The notes beneath the pieces are model-generated. The model saw only the letters and a list, made by a program, of their open reading frames with translations. It ran no database searches and was not told where the DNA came from. Shown one piece after another: positions 27,101 through 35,240 of a stretch of 64,000 nt of DNA. The stretch comes from Pseudomonas sp. BN411 (GTDB taxonomy: Bacteria; Pseudomonadota; Gammaproteobacteria; Pseudomonadales; Pseudomonadaceae): assembly GCF_029871235.1 (NCBI RefSeq), contig NZ_SSOM01000067.1:62001-126000 (forward strand), in the 5' to 3' direction. How positions within the stretch are numbered: the first letter of the stretch is position 1; every line of letters begins with the position of its first letter. The position numbers and the translations under genes were made by a program.

Positions 27101-27122
27101 AACCGCCCCGGACGGGGCGGTT
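27101..27122 (-). terminator. Perfect 9-10 bp palindrome after the HopJ-type gene
   Basis: AACCGCCCCG-GA-CGGGGCGGTT lies 9 bases past the stop of the gene at 27131-27472. It has only a poor T-run on that strand, so terminator function is likely but not certain. Confidence 0.65.
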
Positions 27123-27130
27123 GAGCGGGG

Positions 27131-27472
27131 TCAGGCCTTGCGTTGCAGTGGCTGGCGCTCGAAACGAACGCCGGCGAGGCCAGTGTCAATCAGGGCGCGG
27201 ATATTGCCGTGGTCGTTGCCTTCCGGCGTGGCCAGCACGGAGCGGTAGTGCTCGCCGAAGGCCAGCAGGGTTTCTTCCAGGCTGAAGCCTTCCAGCAGGG
27301 CCAGGCCGAGGGTCTTGCAGGAGCCTTCGTTCTGGCCGGCGGCGTTTTCCACCGGGCCGTTGGCAAAGGCGCTCTGCTGGTAGTCGTAGCCTTCGGCGAT
27401 GAAGGCCAGGGTCTCGGCGAAGACGAACTGGTCGCTGTGCAGGCGGGCGCGGAAGTCGTTCAGGTTGCTCAT
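27131..27472 (-). CDS. HopJ-family protein (PF08888)
   Basis: The 113-residue cytosolic protein matches the family named after the HopJ effector: MSNLNDFRARLHSDQFVFAE at the start, TLAFIAEGYDYQQSAFANG, CKTLGLALLEGFSLEETLLAF and the HGNIRALI block. Family members are widespread in non-pathogens, and nothing here (no secretion signal, no type III genes) supports an effector role. The start ATG overlaps the stop of the DUF1244 gene (ATGA), so the pair is translationally coupled. Confidence 0.88.
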   Translation of the reverse strand: MSNLNDFRARLHSDQFVFAETLAFIAEGYDYQQSAFANGPVENAAGQNEGSCKTLGLALLEGFSLEETLLAFGEHYRSVLATPEGNDHGNIRALIDTGLAGVRFERQPLQRKA

Positions 27473-27762
27473 TCTTTGTTCGCTTTGTTGAAGGCCGATT
27501 GTTGCTCGGCGCTGGCTTCTTTCTGGTACTTGGCCTTCCAGTCGGCGTAAGGCATGCCGTAGATCTCTTCGCGGGCCTGGTCTGGCGTTACTTCCAGGCC
27601 CAGGTCGTCGGCGGCGGCCTTGTACCACTTCGACAGGCAGTTGCGGCAGAAGCCGGCGAGGTTCATCAGGTCGATATTCTGTACATCGGGGCGGCTACGC
27701 AGGTGTTGCACCAGACTGCGGAAGGCTGCGGCCTCGAGTTCAAGGCGTTCTTGCTCGGTCAT
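27469..27762 (-). CDS. DUF1244-family protein
   Basis: This 97-residue helical protein of unknown function has the family core NIDLMNLAGFCRNCLSKWYK, with paired cysteines C-x-x-C in FCRNC, then EEIYGMPYADWKAKYQKEA. The start at 27762 follows CAGGAGAATC. It overlaps the HopJ-type gene downstream by four bases. The pairing of these two families is common in Pseudomonas as I recall, but no role is known. Confidence 0.87.
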   Translation of the reverse strand: MTEQERLELEAAAFRSLVQHLRSRPDVQNIDLMNLAGFCRNCLSKWYKAAADDLGLEVTPDQAREEIYGMPYADWKAKYQKEASAEQQSAFNKANKE

Positions 27763-27840
27763 GGCAGGATTCTCCTGGGGCTTTCGGGAGGGACTGGCGG
27801 GGATGATAGGAGCCCTCCTTGGCTCCGGCAATCGACTCTG

Positions 27841-27868
27841 AACAGGTCCGCGACGAACCGGACCTGTT
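27841..27868 (-). terminator. Inverted repeat at the end of the pterin operon
   Basis: AACAGGTCCG and CGGACCTGTT are 10-bp arms with an 8-bp loop, overlapping the folX stop codon region. There is no long T-run, so it is a candidate only. Confidence 0.55.
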
Positions 27869-28241
27869 ACTCGCGATGGCTGGCAAGTGTGATCGACACC
27901 GATTCGGCGAAACGCAGCGCGTGGGGCTTGTCCACTTCCACCTCGGCGTAGCGCACGCTGGGGTTGGCCATCACCAGGTCGAGGATTTCCTGGGTCAGGC
28001 GCTCCAGCAGGGCGAAGCGGTTCTCTTCGACGTGGCGGATGATGGCCTTGGTGATGGTGCGGTAGTTCAGCGCGTGGTCGATGTCGTTGTCGCGCACGGC
28101 TTCGGTGGCCGGGTAGAGGATGGTGAGGTTGATCAGCACATCCTGCTTGTTGAGGATTTCTTCCTCCTTGATTCCGATGAAGGTGCGCAGGCGCAGGTCC
28201 TTGACGCGGATTCGCGCCATTCCGGGCTCCAGTCTCGGCAT
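27867..28241 (-). CDS. folX: Dihydroneopterin triphosphate 2'-epimerase FolX
   Basis: This 124-residue tunnel-fold enzyme converts dihydroneopterin triphosphate to the monapterin form. It has [20 protein letters not shown] (typical FolB/FolX N-terminal block), [14 protein letters not shown], and [17 protein letters not shown] with the Lys-Pro-x-Ala motif. It sits three bases after the folE stop, and folM heads the operon, so the three give tetrahydromonapterin. The start could also be the ATG at 28220; I keep 28241 because the [14 protein letters not shown] opening agrees with the Pseudomonas form I remember and a GGAG lies upstream. Confidence 0.92.
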   Translation of the reverse strand: MPRLEPGMARIRVKDLRLRTFIGIKEEEILNKQDVLINLTILYPATEAVRDNDIDHALNYRTITKAIIRHVEENRFALLERLTQEILDLVMANPSVRYAEVEVDKPHALRFAESVSITLASHRE

Positions 28242-28244
28242 TCT

Positions 28245-28805
28245 CTAGTTACTCCGTCCGATCAATTTCAGGAATTCGTGGCGGGTGTTCTGGGATTCCC
28301 TGAAGGCTCCGAGCATCACCGAGGTGCTCATCACCGAATTCTGCTTTTCCACGCCGCGCATCATCATGCACATGTGCTGGGCTTCGATCACCACCGCCAC
28401 ACCGGCGGCGCCCGTCACCCGCTGTACCGCATCGGCGACCTGGCGGGTGAGGTTCTCCTGGATCTGCAATCGTCTCGCGAACATGTCGACGATGCGCGCG
28501 ACCTTCGACAGCCCCAGCACTTTGCCGGTGGGAATGTACGCCACATGGGCCTTGCCGATGAAGGGCAGGAGGTGGTGTTCGCAGAGGGAATAGAGTTCGA
28601 TGTCCTTCACGGTCACCATCTCGTCGTTGTCCGAGGCGAAGAGGGCGCCGTTGACGAGTTCGTCCAGGTTCTGCTCGTAGCCGTGGCACAGGTAGCGCAT
28701 GGCCTTGGCTGCCCGCATGGGAGTGTCGCGCAGGCCTTCGCGTTCAGGGTCTTCCCCCAGCCCCCGCAGGATTTCCCGGTAATGCAGGTCCAGTTCATCG
28801 CTCAT
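28245..28805 (-). CDS. folE: GTP cyclohydrolase I FolE
   Basis: This 186-residue zinc enzyme opens GTP to dihydroneopterin triphosphate, the first step of folate and monapterin synthesis. It has zinc ligands in [11 protein letters not shown] and in [11 protein letters not shown], and the active-site blocks [19 protein letters not shown] and [11 protein letters not shown]. The order folM-folE-folX matches the P. aeruginosa block (from memory). It starts 20 bases after folM and is followed within four bases by folX. Confidence 0.95.
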   Translation of the reverse strand: MSDELDLHYREILRGLGEDPEREGLRDTPMRAAKAMRYLCHGYEQNLDELVNGALFASDNDEMVTVKDIELYSLCEHHLLPFIGKAHVAYIPTGKVLGLSKVARIVDMFARRLQIQENLTRQVADAVQRVTGAAGVAVVIEAQHMCMMMRGVEKQNSVMSTSVMLGAFRESQNTRHEFLKLIGRSN

Positions 28806-28825
28806 GGTGGCAGTCCTCGCGGCGC

Positions 28826-29533
28826 CTACTTGAGGTGGCGTCCGCCGTTGAGAGTCAGGGTCGTTCCGGTGACGTAGGAATTATCCAGGAGGTAGCGCAG
28901 GCCCTGGTAGACCACCTGCGGGCCGGGCTCGATGCCCAGCGCCGACTTGGCCAGGGTCTTCTTGCGGTAGGCGTCATCGTCTTCGGCATTGAACATCACC
29001 AGTGCCGGGGCGATGCCGTTGACCTTGATGTGAGGGGCGAAGCGGGCGGCGAAGGACAGTGTGAGGTTGTCCAGCCCGGCCTTGCTGGCGCAGTAGGCGA
29101 CGCGCTTCTCGCTGCCTCGGCGCGCCACGTCGTCGCTCAGGTGGATGATGTCCGCGGGGCTGCTACGGCGCAGCAGTTCCTCGCAATGCAGGTTGATCAG
29201 GTAGGGCGCCAGCATGTGCACGCTGAACATGCGCTGGAAGGCGTCGGCTTCATGGCCGGGCGATTCCGTCAGCCAGTCCGACGCGTTGTGGACGATGGCG
29301 CGCAGGCTGTCGGTGCAGGCCTTGAGTGCTTCGATGAAAGCGAGGATGCCGGCTTCGCTGGAAAAGTCCGCCTGCAGCGCCGTGGCGCCGCGTTCGCGCA
29401 GGTGCCGCACGCCGTCGCGCTCGGTGCGGTAGCTGATGATCACTGGCTGGCCTTCGTCCAGCAGGCGTTCAGCGCAATACAGACCGACGCGCTGGCTGGC
29501 GCCGGTGATGAGGATTGGAGCGGGTCGGCTCAT
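28826..29533 (-). CDS. folM: Dihydromonapterin reductase FolM
   Basis: The 235-residue short-chain reductase makes tetrahydromonapterin using NADPH. It has the cofactor loop [19 protein letters not shown] (TGxxxxxG), the NAS of IVHNASDW, catalytic Tyr-x3-Lys in [13 protein letters not shown], and a C-terminus [15 protein letters not shown] typical of FolM. It is the first gene of the folM-folE-folX operon. In Pseudomonas tetrahydromonapterin serves phenylalanine hydroxylase, so aromatic amino acid use is the likely consumer (established for the genus, not visible here). Confidence 0.92.
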   Translation of the reverse strand: MSRPAPILITGASQRVGLYCAERLLDEGQPVIISYRTERDGVRHLRERGATALQADFSSEAGILAFIEALKACTDSLRAIVHNASDWLTESPGHEADAFQRMFSVHMLAPYLINLHCEELLRRSSPADIIHLSDDVARRGSEKRVAYCASKAGLDNLTLSFAARFAPHIKVNGIAPALVMFNAEDDDAYRKKTLAKSALGIEPGPQVVYQGLRYLLDNSYVTGTTLTLNGGRHLK

Positions 29534-29647
29534 TGACGCCTCGAAGCGGGAGGTACTGAGGGCGATGGCCGGAAGGCGGTGCAGACGGCCTGATCTGCAC
29601 CACGTTATACCAGGGGTGGGGCTTGTACAAATTGCCGGGGGCTGGCC

Positions 29648-30217
29648 TCAGCGGGGTTGCACCGCCGCTGCGCTGCGGGCCGGGGAGGGGCGGCTGGCCT
29701 GCAGCCAGGGCGCCAGCAGGCGAGTGGAAAGCGGGATGAACCAATAGGTCATCAGCGGCGTCAGCGCCAGGGTGCTGAGGAATATCCGCAGGGCCAGCGG
29801 CAGGTCGCCCAGCCAACCGCCGAACAGCAGGTTGAAGGCCAGGGAAACGGGGAAGAAGGCCAGCCAGATGGCCACGCTCTGCTTCCAGCGCGGCGACCGC
29901 TGCTCGGCCTTGCCAAACCAGGCATCCAGGCCGAGGGCGCGATGCTCATGGGGCTGCTCGAACAAGCCGGTGCCGCGCTCCAGCCAGGCGCGGCGCGAAG
30001 CGGAGTGCTCCCAGGCGGACATGGTCGGCTCGTCGGTGAAGCGGAAGATCATCTGGAACTCGTCGTCATCCGGCGGCGGTGCCAGCACGCCCGAGCCGAG
30101 GTATCCGGGGAAGTCGGCGGCCAGTTGCTCGCCTTCGCGCAGCCAGGCCATGAAATCGTGGTAGCGCTCGCGGGCGACGCGGCGGGCCACCATCAGGGTG
30201 ACGGGATCGGCAGACAT
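29648..30217 (-). CDS. Antibiotic biosynthesis monooxygenase-domain membrane protein
   Basis: This 189-residue protein starts with an ABM ferredoxin-like domain (VTLMVARRVARERYHDFMAW, then FPGYLGSGVL and FQMIFRFTDEPTMSAWEHS, about residues 5-100). It continues with two TM helices (about 125-145 and 150-175: SVAIWLAFFPVSLAFNLLF and LALRIFLSTLALTPLMTYWF). Such ABM-plus-membrane proteins are common and of unknown function. The ATG at 30217 has AAGGAG seven bases upstream. It is divergent from the MerR-type regulator at 30452. Confidence 0.85.
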   Translation of the reverse strand: MSADPVTLMVARRVARERYHDFMAWLREGEQLAADFPGYLGSGVLAPPPDDDEFQMIFRFTDEPTMSAWEHSASRRAWLERGTGLFEQPHEHRALGLDAWFGKAEQRSPRWKQSVAIWLAFFPVSLAFNLLFGGWLGDLPLALRIFLSTLALTPLMTYWFIPLSTRLLAPWLQASRPSPARSAAAVQPR

Positions 30218-30451
30218 CGTGTATCTCCTTGCAACCGGGTGCCCGCCCGGATTGGGCCGGGGCACGTCACGCAGCGCCGGGGTGGTGGGCTGCGCTGAAA
30301 AAGAGGCAAGGATTATTCCGGTTTTTCGCCAAAGCGCCAGCGGGACGGATGACCGGTGGGTCGTCCCGCGCCTGCTGCGGCCTGCGGTCGATTGGAATCC
30401 CCGCAACAAGGTTTAAACTGCGTGAATCCTTCGCCTGACGATTCCCACGCC

Positions 30452-31399
30452 ATGACCGAATCCGGTGCATCCATCGCCTCGGCCGCCCCGAAACAGGAAG
30501 AACTCTTCCCGATCCGGGAGGTTTCGCGCCTGACCGGGGTGAATCCGGTCACCCTGCGGGCCTGGGAACGGCGTTACGGGCTGATCCAGCCGACCCGCAC
30601 CGAAAGCGGCCACCGCCTGTATTCCCTGGCGGATGTCGAGGCGGTGCGCAGCATCCTCGCCTGGATCGAGCGCGGCGTTTCGGTGAGCAAGGTGGGCAAG
30701 CTGCTGGCTCGCAGCAATGCGGCCAGGATGCCGGTGGCTCCGATCCACCCGGATGCGGCTTCGGGGGAGTGGAACGAGCGTCGCACCCAGGTACGCAACG
30801 CCGTCGCCACCCTGGACGAGGCTGAGCTGGAGCGGGTCTACGGCCAGGTGTTTTCCACTTATCCACTGCACGTGGCGTTCGCCGATGTGCTGATGCCGGT
30901 CTGGCAGTCGTTGCTGTTGCGCCAGGACGAGTTCGGTCGCGGCAGCGAATGGGTGTTCTTCGACAGCTTCCTGCGCGCCCGCGTCCTGCAGCGCTTGCAG
31001 CTGTCGCGCAATAACCAGCAGGAGCGGGTGCTGCTGGCGCCCTTGCCGGGGCAGGGGCGCGAGCTGGAGTTGCTGGTGGCCGGCCTGTTGCTGGGCAGCG
31101 GTGAGGTGGTGGTGAGCGTGCTCGGCCTTGGCCAGCCTCTGGCCGAGCTGGAGCTGGTGTGCGGCAAGCTGCAACCCCACGCGCTGGTGCTGTTCTCCAA
31201 CCAGCCACCGGCCGACGACCTCGGCCAGCAGCTCAACCGCCTGGCCCTGGGACTGGACTGCCCCCTGGCACTGGCCGGTGAGACCGCCGACCTGATGAGT
31301 GAGGAACTGGACGGCACGCCCGTGGCTTGCCTCGGCAGCGAGGGGCGCCTGATGCAGCGCCGCCTCCGGCAGTTCCTGGTCGGGCATCTGGACACCTGA
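30452..31399 (+). CDS. MerR-family regulator, class II LitR/PplR-like light-response regulator
   Basis: The 315-residue regulator has a MerR DNA-binding domain (FPIREVSRLTGVNPVTLRAW, then ERRYGLIQPTRTESGHRLYS) and a C-terminal cobalamin-binding-like fold without the usual D/E-x-H B12 ligand. That is the feature of class II LitR proteins, which act with a LOV photosensor in P. putida (as I recall from published work on PplR). A short LOV gene lies just downstream in the opposite direction. A GTTTAAAC palindrome at 30411-30418 lies in its promoter region. An in-frame GTG at 30422 is an alternative start. Confidence 0.83.
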   Translation: MTESGASIASAAPKQEELFPIREVSRLTGVNPVTLRAWERRYGLIQPTRTESGHRLYSLADVEAVRSILAWIERGVSVSKVGKLLARSNAARMPVAPIHPDAASGEWNERRTQVRNAVATLDEAELERVYGQVFSTYPLHVAFADVLMPVWQSLLLRQDEFGRGSEWVFFDSFLRARVLQRLQLSRNNQQERVLLAPLPGQGRELELLVAGLLLGSGEVVVSVLGLGQPLAELELVCGKLQPHALVLFSNQPPADDLGQQLNRLALGLDCPLALAGETADLMSEELDGTPVACLGSEGRLMQRRLRQFLVGHLDT

Positions 31400-31417
31400 A
31401 CCGGCCTTTGTCCCGTT

Positions 31418-31482
31418 GTAGGAGCGAGCTCTGCTCGCGAAAGATCTAATCAAAGCGCTTCGCGAGCAGAGCTCGCTCCTAC
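31418..31482. repeat. REP-type inverted repeat, family B
   Basis: 23-bp arms GTAGGAGCGAGCTCTGCTCG.. (31418-31440) and their complement (31460-31482). The right arm supplies the TAG stop codon of the LOV gene (31479-31481). Confidence 0.85.
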
Positions 31483-31925
31483 GTCCTGAGTTCTGCAAGT
31501 TCTGATCTGAGTGCCGCAACCTCCGCTTCCAGTTCGCGCACCCGCTGGCGGGCTTCCACCTGTTCGGTAACGTCCTTCTGGATGCCGATGAAATAGGTGA
31601 GCTGGTCCGACTCGTTGAATACCGGGGTGATGGACAGCTCGTTCCAGAAGGCGCTGCCGTCCTTGCGGTAGTTGCGCAGGATCTGCCGGCACGGCTGGCC
31701 ATTGCGGATCGCCTGGCGGATGGCGGGAATGCCCAGCTGATTGCGGTCCTTGCCCTGGAGGAAACGGCAGTCCTGGTAGAGGATTTCGTCGCGGGGGTAG
31801 CCGGTGAGGCGCTCGAAGGCGGCGTTGGCGTAGATCAGGATGTTGTCTTCACCCTCCTGCTCGGCAACCACGATACCGTCGTTGGACGCGTCTATTACCA
31901 GTTGCAGCAGCTTGGCGTTGATCAT
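31479..31925 (-). CDS. Short LOV blue-light photoreceptor
   Basis: This 148-residue protein is almost all one LOV domain. The flavin-adduct cysteine lies in YQDCRFLQGKDR (the GxNCRFLQ signature with Y-Q-D variation, about Cys53). FYxNAAFERLTGYPRDEILY-like text precedes it, NYRKDGSAFWNELSITPV holds the FMN-contacting Asn and the conserved core, and YFIGIQKDVTEQV carries the Gln. A C-terminal coiled helix (RQRVRELEAEVAALRSELAE) should dimerise. There is no output domain, as in the PpSB1-LOV type of Pseudomonas. Convergent with the LitR-like gene; likely functional partner. Confidence 0.92.
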   Translation of the reverse strand: MINAKLLQLVIDASNDGIVVAEQEGEDNILIYANAAFERLTGYPRDEILYQDCRFLQGKDRNQLGIPAIRQAIRNGQPCRQILRNYRKDGSAFWNELSITPVFNESDQLTYFIGIQKDVTEQVEARQRVRELEAEVAALRSELAELRT

Positions 31926-32029
31926 GTTCCTGGCTCTGTCGACCTGACCGGAAGCAGTCTACGGCATCCTGCGGACCTCGCCAGTTGCGGCATAATGCGA
32001 GGCATTTCGCCCCTCTGTTCGGAGTCTCC

Positions 32030-32479
32030 ATGAAAGTCGCCATCCTGTCCGGCTCGGTGTACGGCACCGCCGAAGAAGTCGCTCGTCACGCGGAAAAGCT
32101 GCTCAAGGCCGCCGGCCTGGACGCCAGCTACCTGCCCCGGGTGAGCCTGGATGATCTGATCGCCTTCGACCCTGAGGCACTGCTCACCGTGACCGCCACC
32201 ACCGGCATGGGCGAGCTGCCGGATAACCTGCTGCCGCTGTATGCCGAGCTGCGCGACCGCCTGCCCAACTGGCGCGGCCGCTCCGGTGCCATTCTCGCCC
32301 TCGGGGATTCCAGCTATGACCTGTACTGCGGCGGCGGTGAGCTGATGCGCGAGCTCTATGCCGAGCTCGGCCTGCGCGAAGTGGTGGAGATGCAGCGCCT
32401 GGACGCCAGCGAAACCGTCACCCCGGAACTGGATGCTGAGCCCTGGCTGAACGCCGTCATCGCGGCGCTGAAAGCCTGA
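32030..32479 (+). CDS. Flavodoxin (MioC-like)
   Basis: The 149-residue FMN electron carrier has the phosphate loop SGSVYGTAEEVARHAE (T/S-x-T/G pattern), TATTGMGELPDNLLPLY, and the second FMN loop LGDSSYDLYCGGGELM. It is of the short MioC/YqcA type. The ATG at 32030 follows a CGGAG site. Its stop overlaps by one base the start of the DUF985 gene (TGATG), so the two are translationally coupled. The redox partner is not evident. Confidence 0.92.
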   Translation: MKVAILSGSVYGTAEEVARHAEKLLKAAGLDASYLPRVSLDDLIAFDPEALLTVTATTGMGELPDNLLPLYAELRDRLPNWRGRSGAILALGDSSYDLYCGGGELMRELYAELGLREVVEMQRLDASETVTPELDAEPWLNAVIAALKA

Positions 32480-32937
32480 TGCACCCGCGCGCCGAATTCC
32501 TCATCCGCGAGCTGCAACTGGAGGCGCACCCTGAAGGTGGCTTCTATCGCCGGGTGTTCGAGTCGGCCACCCATCTGCCGGGTGGCCGCGCCGCGTCGTC
32601 GTCCATCTTCTTCCTGTTGCTGCAGGGTGGTGTGAGCCGCTGGCACCGGGTGGATGCCGACGAAGCCTGGCACTTCTACGAAGGCGACCCGCTGGAACTG
32701 CTGGTGGCCGAATCGCCCGCCGAGGTGCGTCGGGAAGTCCTTGGCCCGGTGGCAGAGGGCAGCTTGCCGCAGCGCACCGTACCCGCCCACGCCTGGCAAG
32801 CGGCCCGCTGCCTGGGTGCCTATACCCTGGTGGGCTGCAACGTAGCGCCCGGATTCGAGTTCGCCGGCTTTCGCCTGCTGTCCGACGACCCGCAGGCGCA
32901 GCGGGAATGGTCGTTACTGGATCGCGCGCTGATCTGA
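32479..32937 (+). CDS. Cupin-fold DUF985-family protein
   Basis: This is a 152-residue cupin (PF06172). It has the family opening LIRELQLEAHPEGGFYRRVF, SSIFFLLLQGGVSRWHRVDADEAWHFYEGDPL carrying the His/Asp cluster, LGPVAEGSLPQRTVPAHAW and VAPGFEFAGFRLL near the end. The function of the family is unknown; some members bind sugars or metals. Its ATG shares the last base of the flavodoxin stop. REP elements begin three bases after its stop. Confidence 0.9.
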   Translation: MHPRAEFLIRELQLEAHPEGGFYRRVFESATHLPGGRAASSSIFFLLLQGGVSRWHRVDADEAWHFYEGDPLELLVAESPAEVRREVLGPVAEGSLPQRTVPAHAWQAARCLGAYTLVGCNVAPGFEFAGFRLLSDDPQAQREWSLLDRALI

Positions 32938-32940
32938 ACG

Positions 32941-33090
32941 TGTGGGGGCGAATTCATTCGCGATTGCAGGACGAAGTCCTGCCGCTTTTCCTGTGGGGGC
33001 GAATTCATTCGCCAAGGGCGGCGTAGCTGCCCCAATCGGCCTTGAAGGGCAGACCTCCGGTCTGCTTGGCGAATAAATTCGCCCCTACAG
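32941..33090. repeat. REP-type repeats, family A (one single arm plus one full inverted pair)
   Basis: TGTGGGGGCGAATTCATTCG occurs at 32941 and again at 32992, the second paired with GGCGAATAAATTCGCCCCTACAG ending at 33090. The last arm holds the TAG stop (33085-33087) of the LysR gene. Confidence 0.85.
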
Positions 33091-33987
33091 GGCTGAGTCG
33101 CCTTTTCTCAGCGGCGAATACTCCCGCAACAGCTCCAGCCAGGCCTGCGCCGCGCGCGACAGGTAGGCACCGCGTCGCCAGACGAAGGCGATGTCCCAGC
33201 GCAGGTCGGGCTCGCGCAGCGGCACCAGACGCAGGCCCGGGCGTTGCAGTGGTCGGGCGACGATGCGCGGCAGCAGCACCACGCCCTGGCCGGCGGCCAC
33301 CAGCGCGGCGAGGAAATCCGCCTGACCACTGCGGCCCACTTCGCGCGGCGTGAAGCCGACCTGCCGGCACGCCTGCAACAGGCGGTCGTTGAGGGTGAAG
33401 CTCTGCTGGTAAAGCAGGAAGGGCGAGTCGGCCAGTTGTGCGAGTGCGAGGCTTTCTTCGCCAGCCAGGGGATGGTCCTCGGGCACGAGAATATCCAGCG
33501 GCTCGTTGCAGAAGGGCTGGTAGTCCAGCGCAGGGTCATTGGGGGTGAGGCTGCCACCCAGCTCCAGTTCACCCTGCAGCAACGCTTCTTCCATCAGCTT
33601 GCTGCCGCCTTCGAACAACCGCACCACGATGTTCGGATAACGCCGCCGGTACTGGGCGAACAGCTCGGCGAAGAGCACCTCGCCACCCAGCAGCGGCAAT
33701 CCCAGGCGCAGCTCGCCACGGCGCAGTTGGCTGAGGTCGTCCAGTTCGCTGTGCAGGTCCTGGCGCTGGCGCAGCATGTCCTCGGCGTGGCGCAGCACCA
33801 CGGCGCCAGCGTCGGTCAGGCGCAGGTGCGGACCGCTGCGCTCCAGCAGTTGCACCCCGAGTCTCTGTTCAAGCTGGGCCACCTGCTTGCTGACGGTGGA
33901 CTGGGTGGCATGCAGGGTTTTGCCGGCCTGGGTGAAGCCGCCCTGGCGGACCACTTCGACGAAGCTGCGTAACTGGCGGAATTCCAT
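33085..33987 (-). CDS. LysR-family regulator of the cidA/B-like genes
   Basis: This LysR protein of 300 residues begins MEFRQLRSFVEVVRQGGFTQ, followed by the winged helix (ATQSTVSKQVAQLEQRLGVQ) and an effector domain with the usual RRGELRLGLPLLGG hinge. The ATG at 33987 gives the normal LysR N-terminus. It is divergent from the CidA/LrgA-like gene across 96 bp, and by comparison with CidR it should activate that pair in response to acetate or other carboxylates. That is of interest because pta/ackA in this window look inactive. The final codon runs into a REP arm that provides TAG. Confidence 0.9.
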   Translation of the reverse strand: MEFRQLRSFVEVVRQGGFTQAGKTLHATQSTVSKQVAQLEQRLGVQLLERSGPHLRLTDAGAVVLRHAEDMLRQRQDLHSELDDLSQLRRGELRLGLPLLGGEVLFAELFAQYRRRYPNIVVRLFEGGSKLMEEALLQGELELGGSLTPNDPALDYQPFCNEPLDILVPEDHPLAGEESLALAQLADSPFLLYQQSFTLNDRLLQACRQVGFTPREVGRSGQADFLAALVAAGQGVVLLPRIVARPLQRPGLRLVPLREPDLRWDIAFVWRRGAYLSRAAQAWLELLREYSPLRKGDSAL

Positions 33988-34083
33988 GGCTATTCCAATC
34001 TCGAATGGCTGCAAGTCGAACAATTCGCTTTTGGGATGATAGGCGCGGACCTAAGCTGGCCACCAGTACCGAGGGTCACCGCC

Positions 34084-34470
34084 ATGAACCGTTCCCGCCT
34101 GCTCCATTTCAGCCGTCTCGCCGCCGAGCTCCTTGCCCTGGTCGGCCTCTATGCCCTGGGCTGCAAACTCGCGGCGGTGCTGGGCTGGCCGATTCCCGGC
34201 GGTGTGATTGGACTTGGCCTGCTGCTGGCTGCCTTCGCCAGTGGCTGGGTGAAACCGGCGGCGCTGCAACTGGGGGCCGGCCTGCTGATGGCCGAGATGC
34301 TGCTGTTCTTCATCCCGGCGCTGATGAGCCTGCTGGACTACGGCGCTCTGCTGCGCGAGGACGGCGTACGCATCCTGGTGGTGATCGGCGCCAGCACCCT
34401 GCTGGTGATGCTGGCCACCGCACTGACCGTGGAAGCCGTATGCCGCTGGAGGATGCGCCATGAACATTGA
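34084..34470 (+). CDS. CidA/LrgA-family holin-like membrane protein
   Basis: The 128-residue inner-membrane protein has four hydrophobic helices and the family block LGWPIPGGVIGLGLLLAAF (PxPGxxxG), then LLMAEMLLFFIPALMSLLDY. Related proteins behave as holin-like or carboxylate-transport components with the CidB/LrgB partner, which overlaps it by 11 bases here. The start codon at 34084 fits the first TM helix. It is divergent from the LysR gene. Confidence 0.9.
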   Translation: MNRSRLLHFSRLAAELLALVGLYALGCKLAAVLGWPIPGGVIGLGLLLAAFASGWVKPAALQLGAGLLMAEMLLFFIPALMSLLDYGALLREDGVRILVVIGASTLLVMLATALTVEAVCRWRMRHEH

Positions 34471-35146
34471 GCCCATGTCCTGGTTCTGGCTGGCGCTGAC
34501 CCTGGCCGGCTACCTGGCCAGCCGCTGGATGTACCGGCGCACTGGCCGTTACCTGCTGTCGCCGCTGATCTTCGTGCCTGTGCTGCTGCTGGCAGTTGCG
34601 GTGCCGCTGCATACCGCCTACGCCGAATACGCCGGGGCGACCCACTGGCTGATGCTGTTGCTGGGCCCAGCCACCGTGGCTTTCGCTGTGCCCATCTGGC
34701 AGCAGCGCGCCTTGCTCGCCCGTCACTGGCCGGCACTGATGCTGGGCATGCTGGCCGGCAGTGGCGTGGCCATCGCCAGCTCCTGGGGCCTGGCCAATGC
34801 GCTGGCGCTGGAGTCCCAGGTGAGCCTGTCGTTGGTGCCACGTTCCATCACCACACCCTTCGCCATGCCGCTCGCCCAGGACCTCGGCGGCGTGCCCGAA
34901 CTGACGGCGGTCTTCGTCATGCTCACCGGCGTGTTCGGCGCTGTTGCCGGCGGCCTGCTGATCCGCTGGCTGCCCCTGAAGAGCGCCCTGGCCCGTGGCG
35001 CGCTGTTCGGCGTCGGTGCCCATGGCGCGGGTGTTAGCCGGGCCCAGGAAGTGGGCCGCGAAGAGGGCACGGTGGCCGGTCTGGTGATGGTGCTGATGGG
35101 CCTGCTCAACCTCTTCGCCGCACCGCTGGTCGCCGCGCTGATCTGA
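34460..35146 (+). CDS. CidB/LrgB-family membrane protein
   Basis: This is a 228-residue polytopic protein. It has LLLGPATVAFAVPIWQQRAL (the family LGPATVALA-P signature), SLVPRSITTPFAMPLAQDLGG and GALFGVGAHGAGVSRAQEVG, all LrgB hallmarks. It overlaps the CidA-like gene by 11 bases, so the pair is one unit. In other bacteria such pairs affect cell lysis or pyruvate uptake; which applies here is not shown. Confidence 0.92.
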   Translation: MNIEPMSWFWLALTLAGYLASRWMYRRTGRYLLSPLIFVPVLLLAVAVPLHTAYAEYAGATHWLMLLLGPATVAFAVPIWQQRALLARHWPALMLGMLAGSGVAIASSWGLANALALESQVSLSLVPRSITTPFAMPLAQDLGGVPELTAVFVMLTGVFGAVAGGLLIRWLPLKSALARGALFGVGAHGAGVSRAQEVGREEGTVAGLVMVLMGLLNLFAAPLVAALI

Positions 35147-35240
35147 CTCGCAAGGCCATTAAGCTGGCTGCCAAGGCGACTATCGCCCTGGCGGCCCGTG
35201 GCTAGACTCGTCGCACATACAACAACAACGAGATTCCGCC

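Noticed and set aside
27131..27472. Type III secretion effector
   Set aside because: The HopJ name comes from the family only; there is no secretion system or effector-like promoter here.
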